Assembly: GCA_004151065.3 (NCBI GenBank)
Contig: NWUY0304675792.1
Coordinates: forward strand, 1 to 43,350
Source of the DNA: Larix sibirica
Taxonomy: Eukaryota; Streptophyta; Pinopsida; Pinales; Pinaceae
Length of the DNA stretch: 43,350 nucleotides
Direction: 5' to 3'
The position numbers and the translations under genes were made by a program. Under the pieces are notes generated by a model that worked only from the letters and a program-made list of their open reading frames with translations, had not been told where the DNA came from and made no database searches. Each line of letters opens with the position of its first letter. Position 1 is the stretch's first letter. Below, one piece after another: positions 32,990-43,183 of the stretch.

Positions 32990-33600
32990 AACCTGGCCCG
33001 CTATTTCCGACCAGCAGCAGAGGATTTAGTTCTCTATCCGTGCTTACTTTGGGGAATTCACTCTCGTCTGTTGGTAACTTGGGGGCATATACTCTCTCAG
33101 TAAGAACGATGGGGAACTTCTCCTGTCATCTGATGGGAACATGGGAAACATAATAAATCTTATCATTTTGTGTATCGCTGGGTTTCTTATCCTCTCTCGC
33201 ATATGGCGGTGATACATCTATTGTCTGGTGTACATCTATCATGTACTGGCGATGTGACTTTATTTCTCCCTTGTTTGGTGGGAACATGGGGCTTTAGATT
33301 ATACCTCGCATCGGGAGAGTATACCTACCTCGACGGGGAGTGAGATAAATTCAAGTAGAACTTAAAGCTAAGCATCGGCATCAACACTTGTTGGATCGAG
33401 TACCGGCGTCTAAATCTGACATTGAGTCCGAACATTGACACAAGGCATTCATTGACTGTTGGACCGACTAGCGGCTACTTTTGGATCGCCTCTTGAGATT
33501 GAGTGCATATAAACCTGGCATTTCACCTTGGCATAGAGTACCAGCATCAGGTGATCACCACCTGGGATTGCCTCTTTCAATCTCTTATTTTATTTGGGAA
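32990..33600 (+). repeat. Degenerate TCTGGTGGGAACATGGGG and GAGTACCGGC repeats
   Basis: CTGTTGGTAACTTGGGG (33068), CATCTGATGGGAACATGGG (33127), GTCTGGTGTACAT (33222) and TTGTTTGGTGGGAACATGGGG (33268) are versions of one word. From 33390, GATCGAGTACCGGCGTC, GGACCGACTAGCGGC and AGAGTACCAGCATCAGG form a second set. Confidence 0.45.
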
Positions 33601-35457
33601 GAGCCATTACTATGCTTATGGGGCAGGAGGCTCACTCAGTGTAGCTATTTATTGCAACTAACAACGGGACACCTAAAGACGCAATATATAAGTAGTAGAA
33701 CACTCTTCGAAGGAAGAGAATGTAGAATTGAAGAGAACACTCTCTATACCTTTGGCTTTTCATTTCCAAATTGTGAGTTAAGTTCCTTTAGTTTGCACTA
33801 TACGGGTTAAAAAAGACATACCAGTTTCAGTTGTACAGTACACTTCACTTGGGCATGTTATCTTTTATCATTAGAATCTACCCAATAAAGAAGATGCCAA
33901 AGAAGTAGATAGGGTTGGTAACATAGAATAAAGAGTCCAAGAGTGAGGTTGAGGACAAAAGCAGGAAGAATAGAAGAAGAGGACCAAGAGGAATAATACA
34001 AAGAAAACTGGTTATCAACAACATGCAGAGGACTTGTCGAGGCTGTGGACTCTGTGTTGAAAGCTAAGGTAAAAAGAAGTGTTAAGGTGTATGAATGTAT
34101 CTACTATTATAAATATGCTTGATGAATGAAAATGAGTAGACCAATTCCCTCTTAATGATTGTCCTTAGATGTTTGAATATTTGTTTCCTGCATCCTTGTA
34201 TTCCATTCATAATATAAAGTGTTCATGTTGCATAGTTAGATATCATGGGCTTGCCGAGTGCTTAGGCTCAACTTACACAAGCATAGAAGGAGAAGCACCC
34301 CTTGCATTCCTACGCACCATATATTCATCCCAACTTTAGTAATGTGAACCTAGTTTGTAATGTACCCCCAAAATGATAGGCTATTAATTAATTAGTTTAA
34401 TGGTTAATGGTCACCTCTATTCCGAAAGAGGCGCAACTTACTATTTCAATCATATAAATAAAGACTACGACATTATGTAAAAGGATACTTGGAATATATG
34501 GGTATTAGTACCATTTATTGCCACATGTCTTTCACATTAGACCTAAAAGAAATTGAGCACGGGTTTAGTAAAATGAAAGAAAAATTGGAAGGAATTTAGG
34601 AAAGAGTTGCCCGCCCTAATCCGGCTATCAATTAATAAAAATCTTCGACAAGGGCGTACACAATTGGCTCATACACTACTGCCCTTGCCAACATGAAGCT
34701 GCATAATTCCGATAAATTCGAGTTTTCATAGAAACTTATTATGTAAATCCAAGATTGATTCTCCTCGTGTCATCACACACAGGAGTTTATCATAATTTTG
34801 GTTTCAAATTCTATTTCCCCACAACAGTTATAGCGGTTCCTGAATCGTCCATGCCTTAATATATTGCCGTCCAATTGCAGAAGCATTGACAAGTATGAAA
34901 AACTGGACAAGATAGCTGAGATGACATATAGCGTAGCCTTTTAAGCCAGGGACAATAAAAATCGCTAGCTTAAAGGAGATTAACTTGTTATGCTAACTTT
35001 GTCATCCTTCTATTGTTTGTGGGAATAGAGGAAGCAGTCATGTAGGTGACAGGTAGTCTATAAAGGTTTTCTCATTATGGAGTACATGAAACATGATCTC
35101 CAAAAGAGCCCTTCAACCAGAGTGAAGTAAAATGCCTAATGCTACAACTTTTGGATGGTGTTATATACCTTCATGATAACAGATTATGCATAGGGATTTG
35201 AGGATAGCAAATGTCCCCTTGAACAACCGATCACCCCTCAACATTTTGGAGAAGGCGTTAGATAATGAAAAGAAATAAGTTTATTTAAAGAGAATTCCCC
35301 TACTATAAGGATAACACTGTACTTGGGCGATCTTTGCGGGCTTGGACATCGACGAGATGCTCTTCAATTTTATAAGGACCTGGTGCAAATCTTGATGCTC
35401 GGTAGAGGAACTTTCACCATTAAAATAGTGCATCCGTGTGAAGATTGTGAAAGTATT
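33600..35457. other. Unassigned, AT-rich, nuclear-like noncoding stretch
   Basis: No gene recognised. A 109-codon open frame (33481-33810) has no recognisable features. From about 33850 the texture becomes AT-rich with A/G-rich words (AGAAGAAGAGGACC) and resembles plant nuclear untranslated or intergenic DNA. Just left of the pseudogene at 35458 a frame is open for about 45 codons in phase with it (for example DALQFYKDLVQILM), but I cannot match it to the same protein. Confidence 0.35.
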
Positions 35458-35977
35458 CGCCACACAATCTTTGTATTTTTCAAGGATTAAAGTGGGATGA
35501 TAAATAAAATTGCGGGCATGTTTACTAGAGGAGAATATAACGTTGGGCAAAAAGCACTCTTCACCATTGTTGTTTCTTGCACTGATAGAGTGTTGCAGTA
35601 GGTCACTAAGAAACTTATTATAAGCTTGTCAATGCCAGGAAGGTAGAGGATCTTTAAAAATAACCACAAGTACAACGAGAACTAATGCTTATGAAACTCA
35701 ATGTCAATTTCACCCAATGTACAAAGGTATTAGGACCGGTGGATACTGAGTGATTGATGCATCTGAGAATTTATTAACTATTGAGGTAATTGGTGGCCCT
35801 GAAAAGATTGTTGCAGCCAAAAGTACTTTTATAAAATTTGGGATTACAGAGCTTACAAGAACTGTAAAGATTGCTTTGAAGCAAGAAAAGATGGGTGCAA
35901 AAGCTCTTTTTTGTAGACTATCAGAAATACCTTCTTCATATTCTGAAGGTGAAAAGCTAGAGCAGCATACTTTTTAG
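35458..35977 (+). pseudogene. Acetolactate synthase (AHAS) regulatory small subunit pseudogene, nuclear origin
   Basis: The intact protein is the ACT-domain regulatory subunit that activates acetolactate synthase and gives it feedback control by Val/Leu/Ile in the plastid branched-chain amino acid pathway. Visible pieces in correct order: [21 protein letters not shown] and EYNV (35458-35544), [13 protein letters not shown] (35560-35598), KLVNARKVEDL (35622-35654), PQVQRELMLMKLNVN (35664-35708), KVLGPVDT (35724-35747), then VIDASENLLTIEV and KIALKQEKMGAKALF (35750-35905). These are the first ACT domain and its linker in one repeat of the plant protein. Stops at 35488, 35599, 35655 and 35661, two frame changes and small deletions (after EYNV and after VDT) show decay. 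The coding match runs about 500 bp without an obvious intron, so an RNA-mediated or cDNA-like origin is possible. Adjacent Ty3/gypsy pieces support nuclear import. Confidence 0.85.
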
Positions 35978-36044
35978 AGAGGATGACGATGGAACTAAGA
36001 TGTGGCAGAGTTTAGTGCATCAAACATAATTAATTAATATTTAT

Positions 36045-36345
36045 ACATAGATAAAATTGTACAAGTGGTAAGCATGTAGTCAATCTCCCTTTAACCTTTT
36101 CTTTGTCCCTTGGGTTGAGGTTACAAGGTTTTTTTCATGGGCTTTGCATCCGGCCACAACTCAATCTTCATATAACCTAATTCCCTTTTTATAACCTTCT
36201 TTTCTATAAAACTCTGTATGAATAGGTTTTCATATTCCTTTTGTAATGTGCAATATCTAACATAGTTTTACTATCACAATAGTCACCTACAGAGGTCATT
36301 TTGGGGTGTTCCTCTATACCAATACTAATCTTCTGCAAATTGATA
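36045..36345 (-). pseudogene. Ty3/gypsy pol fragment, protease-RT linker and start of RT, lineage 1
   Basis: On the minus strand the reading begins near 36335 with KISIGIEEHPKMTSVGDY, continues as CDSKTMLDIAH, and after stops and frame changes reaches MKIELWPDAKPMKK and NPRDKEKVK near 36100, ending with REIDYML. This is the stretch just before and at the first conserved block of gypsy reverse transcriptase (an ..IEL.PDAKP..K.PYRLNP..KEKVK..ID.ML pattern). Numerous stops and at least two frameshifts. The RT catalytic YxDD block is absent. It begins 68 bases right of the acetolactate synthase pseudogene. Confidence 0.75.
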
Positions 36346-36779
36346 GGTTGTTGTTAAGCTTTATCAGATATCCCTTCTTCTTTCTCTCCGATCTACCTAG
36401 TAACTTTATACTCCTGAAAAAAGCATCCACGCATGTGTTCTTGCATCCTGCTTTGTTGGTCCTTTGAATGTGATCTGTACCCCTATCGCTTTTTTATTCT
36501 TAGCCTCCCTTGTACTGTCATCTGTTGTACTCGACTCCCCCTATTGATGCCTTTCTATACTTTGTTTCAATTGTTTTTCTTTTTTTAAGGGCCTCCACTA
36601 TTATATCTTTAGCCCGGTAAACTGCTCTTTTATACTCCTGCCCCATGCTCAACTATAACACTTGCTTTCTATTTCTTGCCTGTTCCCTTGTAAGTTACCC
36701 TTTTCTGTCGTCGTAGGCCAACAGGAGTTCCTGGGCTAGTTCATCCAGCTTTTTATTGAGCTAGGGTTCCAAAAAGATA
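36346..36779 (-). other. Lysine-rich stretch between two pol fragments
   Basis: On the minus strand some frames stay open and read basic, helix-like segments (KKLDELAQELLLAYDDRKG near 36760-36700 and EYKRAVYRAKDIIVEALKKR near 36640-36580). They look like decayed coding DNA, perhaps retroelement, but match no named domain. Confidence 0.35.
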
Positions 36780-37060
36780 TTTTGAAGTGCTCTGAATAAT
36801 GGCATCCTGTTTCTTCACTTCACCCGCTTTCAGGATGCACTGTATAAATGTGTTATGCTTGGCAATGGAGAGTCAGGCAACAATTGTATCAAATGATCCA
36901 CTTGACTTTTAGGTGGTAACCCTATAGGCTCTTGGAACAATTATATATATGCCTGTGAAAGCTCCTCCAACTGGTGTTTCTGCTCTTTAGTACATCCCTC
37001 CAGAGATGCCTTGACCGTTACCGATTCATCTCCTTTTTTATTTCATCTTAAGAAGAGCAA
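36780..37060 (-). pseudogene. Ty3/gypsy pol fragment, protease-RT linker, lineage 2
   Basis: Minus-strand reading from about 37035: DESVTVKASLEGCTKEQKHQ, LEELSQAY, a stop, LFQEPIGLPPKSQVDHLIQL, LPDSPLPSITHLYSAS, then a stop and decay. The run TKEQK..LEEL..AY..LFQEP.GLPPK...DH.I.L.PDSPLP is the usual lead-in to reverse transcriptase in Ty3/gypsy elements. It covers the same protein region as 36045-36345 but with unrelated sequence, so a second element lineage is represented. Confidence 0.8.
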
Positions 37061-37139
37061 AACAAACTTTTTCTTTTAGCTAATCAGTTTAATCAGTTCT
37101 TTGCTTGGTTAGCACTTACCAGATAGATCTTTAATTTAC

Positions 37140-38130
37140 CCTTGTGCGCATTGATAATGAAGCACTTCCTTCCATGAAGTCTAGGGCTGATAGGTCTAGT
37201 TGTTGGAGGTGGGTAAATAGGTTGGAACCAAGGGAAGGTTTCATAGCATGCCATCCGGGGTCTCTAGTGGTACCTTCTAAGCTAAGGTCTTACTAAAGGC
37301 AAGTGTTAACATGGATATCCTAGCAGTCATAAGCCTATGCATCCAAGAGGTTACTCTAATGGACCATTAATTGTCCCATCCCATCGTCCTAGGGTTAGGT
37401 ATAAATATAAGATATATGGCACGCTGATTCTCCAAGGTCTCAAGGTAAGGGCTCATCCATTAACCCATCCCAATCCTTTGAGTAACTTTTCAGGTCTACA
37501 AACATGGGTGACTAACAACATGCCCCATGCATTCAAGGTCTAGGGTTACAGATCTAGTTATGTTAGGTGGGTAAAAGTTGGTAAGCCAAGCCAAAGGGGA
37601 TAATAGCAAGCAATCCTTCTCAACGTATAATCTTACAGGTCTAAAGATAAGGTTGGGCATGATCCCTCCACCACTCCCTCTATACTAGGGGTGAAGGGCT
37701 AAAGGTAAGGTAAAGTGAAATGTTTATTATGCAATCCAATCCCGGGTTGATAGTGGTACCTCCTCTTTCAATTCCTAGTTCAAACATGCCTAGCTCCGTT
37801 GGGTGGTCCAGTAAAAAAGGTAAGAAAAGACCAGCCAAAGCATGAATAAAGCAAGTGTGCACATAAATATCCCTCCTTCCTCTGGCAAGGTCTGAAACCC
37901 GTCCCCATCCAACGAGGCTCGCTCTCTGACCACATAATCCAAGCCATCCAGCAGTTCAACAATATGGGCTATAAAGGTAAACCCTCTCTCTTGGCTAATC
38001 GACAATCCATCCGGTGCTGCTTGTAAAAAGGGTTGTTCCTAGCTGTCTGTCTGTCCGTTCCTCCTAAGTGATTCCCTAAAGGTGAGGGCTTCTAATAGGC
38101 CTAGTTATGGTGGTCGGGTAAAGGTAAGGC
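37140..38130 (-). repeat. R1 repeat cluster, minus orientation
   Basis: Complement R1 cores: GCATGCCATCCGGGGTCTC then TAGTGGTACC (37242-37273) and ATCCCGGGTTGATAGTGGTA (37739 on). GGTCTAGTT...GGTGGGTAAA..GTTGG phrases recur at about 37191 and 37551, and 37576-37594 equals 5415-5433. Bases 37739-37764 are the exact inverted partner of 2013-2038. Overlapping minus-strand open frames at 38005-37680 are shadows of it. Confidence 0.7.
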
Positions 38131-38428
38131 ATAGTAAAGGTTCATGGTGATAGTGCCGTGCCTCGTCTATTAAAAGATCATATAATCTTTTGGAAGTCCA
38201 ACAAGTATGATCGGGGCACTAAAATGGATTTTATCATTCCTTAACTAGGCCTTTTTAGGAAGTTTCCCTATGAATTGACGAAACCACGGCCTTACACCTA
38301 GAACTCAAACTAACAACCCTCTACATCAACGCACCCACAGCCCTACATCTAGATCCTAGAACCTCCACCTCAACCCTCGATCCTATAAATTGATCCTCTC
38401 CCTTAAGGTCGAGCCTGCTTACGCATTT
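38131..38428. repeat. Short C-rich degenerate repeats
   Basis: CCTTACACCTAGAACTC, CCCTCTACATCAACG, CCCTACATCTAGATCC and CTCAACCCTCGATCC words (38290-38385) repeat at roughly 25-35 bp. No gene. Confidence 0.4.
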
Positions 38429-38512
38429 TCGTAAAAGGACAATTTATCTAGATAAAATTAGCCATTTCCTTCGTAAAAGGACAATTTATGCTTTTAGAAT
38501 TGGCCATTTCCT
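38429..38512 (+). repeat. 42-bp tandem repeat, two copies
   Basis: TCGTAAAAGGACAATTTAT begins at 38429 and 38471, and each unit ends with a TTAGCCATTTCC/TTGGCCATTTCC segment. The two units differ mainly in the middle. A second small repeat, GATTCTCCGCC, follows at 38530 and 38567. Confidence 0.85.
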
Positions 38513-38919
38513 TTTTTTTATAACAATCTGATTCTCCGCCGATGGAGCCCCTTCCATAGACGTGCCGATTCTCCGCCAACTTATTACTCTAGTATAGTAG
38601 CCAACACAATTAGATCTCTTACTTGATCTATTCTCACGACCCCCCATCGAGGCTAAGTTACAGTCCCCATCAAGGTACATTCTCACGTACCCATCCTTCG
38701 CTGAATTTCTAGTTTATCATCATTCCCCATATAACGTAACGATAAGAGGACGCATTCCGTTCAATACGCTTTCAGTTCGCATATTAAAGGGGGGAATCCT
38801 ACAAACCAGGCTTGGCTTGATAGTGATTGATTGAGTCAATTTATTGATAACTGAGGGGGGTTAGGCGGTACAACGGACGGATGATTTAGCCGTTTGAGGT
38901 GCACCATAGAAAGAGATAT

Positions 38920-39110
38920 ATTATCCCCTTCCAGTTTATTATGCTGCTGACCTTTATATGTCGCCAGAGGGTGTTGTATGCAAAGACAAGGTGTTTCAAT
39001 TACAGAGAGAGAGGTTTATGATGTGCTGCTTTCCATTTTCTTATGTGCCGGCTTGCCTGTATATGTTGCCAGAGGGTACAGATGATGTTTGATGCAAAGG
39101 GTTTGCTGCT
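38920..39110 (+). repeat. Degenerate repeat of about 105 bp, two copies
   Basis: TATATGTCGCCAGAGGGTG...ATGCAAAG (38956-38982) and TATATGTTGCCAGAGGGTA...ATGCAAAG (39060-39099) are preceded by similar TTAT-TGCTG/GCCGGCTTGCC segments. Confidence 0.6.
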
Positions 39111-39114
39111 GGCC

Positions 39115-39165
39115 GGTTTCCCGCATTCACTTTCCCGCTTTAAGGTCCGCATTAACGCTTGCCCC
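39115..39165 (-). repeat. R4 repeat, minus orientation
   Basis: CCCGCATTCAC, CCCGCTTTAAGG and CCGCATTAACG are the complements of the TAATGCGG words at 5.9 and 15.6 kb. Confidence 0.5.
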
Positions 39166-39179
39166 CATCATAGCTAGAG

Positions 39180-40080
39180 ATAATTTACTCATCACTTGCT
39201 GGCAGGAGAAGGACCACATCAATGGCCGAGAAGAAAGAGAAGTCCCATATGCAATATAGATAGATCATGTACAACGGTGCAATATCCTGAGAGATGTGAT
39301 TGCCTTCTGATATGCAACCATAAGAGAACATATAAGCTATTAAATTTACTCCTGTTATAAAAAGGTCACCTACCAAGAATGGGGAAGACATGGTATTAGG
39401 AAAAAAAACCTAGTTCTTTGCATAGGTCAGGGATCCCTCTTTGGAATTTTGAGACTTTACCCTATGGAGAGACAAGGGGAAGGGTAATTGGTCTTAATGA
39501 CTTTGCCATCTTGGAAGTGTCTAGCAAGTACCTTGTACTTGATGTGTCTGTCAGGGAATATATATGCGTGTTGGGCGCATCACGACGAGTCCAAGGCTTG
39601 GGTCACAAGGCAATCCCGATGTCCCTCATAATTACTCTGCCCGTTTGCTTTGGATAACAATGGACTATTTGCTTACTCCTTTTCATCAGGAGTGGACGGA
39701 TGACCACTTATGCTTAGTATTACCAATAGACGTAAGGCCACGATATCTTGGACTTTTGCGTGCACGATTCTCTCTGGCCTTGGCGGTCTTCCATGTGTGT
39801 GCTTTGGGTTCCCCTCCTTTTCACTTATAAGCTCTAGGTATGCCTTACCCGCTGGTAGGGAGGTTGACGGACCATAAGTTTCCCAAGGGTTCCCCGGTCC
39901 CAGTTGGAGATTCAATGGCAGATTAAGTTTACTTCGTTTACACGGAAGTTCGATAGCAAGATTGATCCCCGGGGATCAAAATAAAAACACATTTTACCGA
40001 GTTACAGAGTCTTTAGGGGATGCAGTGACAGGTATTGAGTTGTTTCATATTCTCCAGTAGCCAGTTATAACCAAGTGCAA
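39180..40080. other. Unassigned stretch with weak open frames
   Basis: Open frames of 68-88 codons occur on both strands (39418-39657, 39564-39830, 39915-39673). None shows a recognised motif, and two opposite-strand frames overlap, so at most one could be an old coding trace. No repeat family is clear. Confidence 0.3.
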
Positions 40081-40400
40081 AAGTGCTTTTGCCTAATGGC
40101 TAAGTAATGGCTGCTGCTAGCTCTACATCTGGCTCTGGTAAATCTGTCTCTATTAAGCTGGCATACGGTAGTGGAAATTTCTACTGCATGATGGCATATT
40201 ATCTGGTAATTTATTATACATTAAACTGGCATATGATATGTTAAAATATGTATCTATCTGGCTTATTATCTGGGAATTGACCTTGTGCAAACATGGCATA
40301 TGTATGGGGAAAGCTACCCCGCGCGGCTGACATAGGTACTGGTAAATACTATTCCGTTAATAATCTGGCCGGGTACTGGAAAATACTAATCTTTGAAGTT
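40080..40400 (+). repeat. R2-like repeat patch
   Basis: CTACATCTGGCTCTGGTAAATCTG, GGCTTATTATCTGG and AAACTGGCATATG words are related to the R2 vocabulary, with a TCTGG/CTGGCATA emphasis. Confidence 0.45.
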
Positions 40401-42240
40401 GGCTAGGGGAAAGGAGGGTATAAATACTAATACCTCTCATCTATACGCCCGGTTTGTGTAGGATAAATTCCTAGGTCATGTCATAACAACCATGAACTCA
40501 TACGATTTGTAAGATAGGAGCTTTCCCGTGCACTATGCCAAACGCTCTCCTATGTGACTAGGGTACAAGTCTTCGAGATTAGAGCTTCTTAAAGAATGAA
40601 TTTGCTACCATAGCGATGATGTGGTCAATCGGATTAATTGCTTTCATTCGGGGCCGAAGAAGCCAGAGAAGCAAAACCTGAAGTTATAAGTAAAACTCCC
40701 CTCCTATGTCCTTGTGCCGTTTAATGGTGCCCTTCGACAGATGTTCATGTGTTTCAAAGCGGGTAAGAGATTATATCAATCGTATTGGTGCTATAAATTT
40801 GAAGAGGGGTGATTCCTGGGATACGAGCTTGACGTAAGATACAAGCCATTCAGAGAATCCCGCTATGCAAAACGCATTTGAGGTGCTGGAACTGGGCGAA
40901 TTACGATGGTCAGCCCGTAGGGTCGCAGAAGGGATAGAGATGAGGATGGAGGGTTTACCAATCAACTCTTATGCATGGCTAAGAAACATAAAAAAGACTA
41001 AAAATCCATTGATGGGAGCAAAGAAGAATCCACATCTTTTGAGATATCTACTTTAAGAAGGATGGATAAGTAGGCTGTAAGGTATGTATGAGGTATCTAC
41101 CACCATCATTTATAGTTTATTAAGGATTGTGGCCTATTAGAGGCCATATACACGGAGAGGCTTAAAATCTCATTAACACATATTACAAAGAGTTTTATAT
41201 TAATAACTAGCTTTACACACTTTCTTAACACCATGAAAATAGATGGGTTCAAATGTGTATTACATTATAGGGCTTCGGATGAAAGGTTTACATGATGGAT
41301 CCTTGGATTATGACTATTCATGAGATTAATAGGTTGTATTAGTATATAATAGAGTAGGAGACAATTTGAAAGGGCTTAGAAGGCTGAAAGGGATTTATTG
41401 ATGGCTATGTAGCAGAATCAGTTAAAGCACCACTATAATTATAAAAAATCTTGAATGAATAACCAGTAGTACCGCGCACTTACCCATTTGTAGCCTTCAT
41501 CATCAGATGGTCCGATCAAACATTCCACCTATTAACTTGTAAGAACATATGGTATCATCATGCAAAATATACTATCTATAAACTACCCACCTTTTTGACT
41601 TTGTACCACCAGCCATTGAACTATGTAAAGGGACCTTTCGAACTTGGTCAATCATCGACATATGTATCCTGGTATTTTACAATCTATTCATTAGCTTACA
41701 ATCCCTACCTAAGCTTACAATCCTTACGAGTTACCTATCCGAGTTGTTCTTTCATTGACTGCCCTTTCATAATTATTTAGCCCTTGATGCCCTTGATGTA
41801 GCCATTGAACAGAGAAGGAACATTAGGAACAAAATGGAGGCCTAATGCCATTTCTCTTTATGAAGGAAGGCCCTTAATGAACCGATTACAATCGAAACTA
41901 TAGTGGGTGATGAGTTCTTCTTTCGACTGCCCTTATTGAACTAGCTATTTTACTCACAGGGTAGGGGGACCCCCCGGACACTAACGAAATCTCCACCAAC
42001 TGTGCACGTTCCAATCTCCACTACTTCGGACACTTTTTTTTAGCTAATAACCTTATTTCATTGTTTGCTAACTCTAGTTCAATTATGCCCACCTACACCT
42101 TCTACTTTTTAACCAGACACCTTCCCCCGAATTGAGCTACTAACATTAGGGGCCTTAACCTCTAAGTTGACACGTCATGGTGCCCGGGATTTTATATAAA
42201 CTAAAGGCCTTTTATATATCATTCATAAGAGGACCATTAG
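40400..42240. other. Unassigned stretch
   Basis: No gene recognised. Around 40865-41056 a 63-codon plus-strand frame overlaps a 64-codon minus-strand frame (40965-40771); the plus frame is rich in Arg/Glu and starts with ELGELRWSARRVAEG, but no family fits. From 41100 the DNA is AT-rich, and from 41880 C-rich without pattern. Confidence 0.35.
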
Positions 42241-42259
42241 GTACAAACCTTACCCCAAG

Positions 42260-42800
42260 ACACTACTAGTTCCTACTGCGATCACGTCGAGGTGTATCCG
42301 GTCATTTCTCTCTATTCTACTGCTAGGAAAATAAGACTCATCAGGGCAGATATTCATTCAATCTATTCATTGGTTAGCATCCGAGTCAATCATACACTAG
42401 GCTCGGTGGAATTAGTATTTTAATCCATTAACATTTTTAGAGGGGACATATTTCCATATATTTAGTAAGACCGGGGAACATTTAATCTATTAATCTTTTA
42501 CCTACCTTCGGGGCCGTCGGGTTTACGCGTCTGTCTTTCCCTGGGCTTGGGTTAAAACATGAGGTGATTTAGGCTCTATTTCCATTCGTTAATTAATAGA
42601 GATGTTTCACACAATTTATATCTATCATTTGCTAGGGAATTCAGGCTATTTAATAATGCAATCTTTGTAGAACGAATTTGAGATCTTTTCATTTGAAGAA
42701 CAGAAAGCGAAAACCTACCACCGTAGACAACTAGTTCCTACTTCGGACAATCACGTAAAGGTGTTTCATGCAATTTCGATCTATGAATTACCACCTAGTA
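42260..42800 (+). repeat. Degenerate repeats with an ACTAGTTCCTACT core
   Basis: ACTAGTTCCTACTGCG...ATCACGTCGAGGTGT (42266-42294) and ACTAGTTCCTACTTCGG..AATCACGTAAAGGTGT (42730-42762) are related, each followed by TTTCT..CAATTTCTATCTATTC-like sequence. A third partial unit lies near 42597-42640. Confidence 0.5.
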
Positions 42801-42859
42801 ACATCAGGGTCATTAGGCTAATAAATCATTAAATAAATTTACAACGTTAAACAGAGAAA

Positions 42860-43115
42860 CTAATGTTGACTTTTAGCTAAAGCTTATACTGGCATTCTAA
42901 CTAATACTGAACTAACATTTAACTGCTGATGTTTTTACATTTGAGTTAAAGCTGATATTAACAATGAATAACTGCTATACTAACATTGAATAACTGCTTA
43001 TTGTACTGACACTTACATTTGAACTGAAACTACTAACATTCGAGCTAAAGCTCATTAAATAACTTCTTATACTAGCATTTACTAGCATTAAAGCTGATGT
43101 TTGCATTAAAACTGA
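42860..43115 (+). repeat. Degenerate tandem repeat of ACTAACATT / GAACTGAAACT words
   Basis: At least ten close words in 250 bp: ACTAATGTTGAC, GAACTAACATTTAACTGCTG, ATACTAACATTGAATAACTGC, CATTTGAACTGAAACT, ACTAACATTCGAGCTAAAGC, ACTAGCATTAAAGCTGATG. The period is irregular, near 20 bp. Confidence 0.7.
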
Positions 43116-43148
43116 AACTTCAAATCGTTATTCTGAAGTAGGGATTAT

Positions 43149-43183
43149 ATAATACGGAATAAAATAATAATACGGAATAAGGT
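43149..43183 (+). repeat. Short direct repeat TAATACGGAATAA
   Basis: Two copies of TAATACGGAATAA lie about 18 bp apart near 43150 and 43168. The rest to the window end is AT-rich without a recognised feature. Confidence 0.7.

Noticed and set aside
33481-33810. 109-codon plus-strand frame
   Set aside because: It begins inside a degenerate repeat patch and has no recognisable domain.
35281-35550. 89-codon minus-strand frame over the pseudogene
   Set aside because: Its right half is antisense to the acetolactate synthase remnant and the rest matches nothing.
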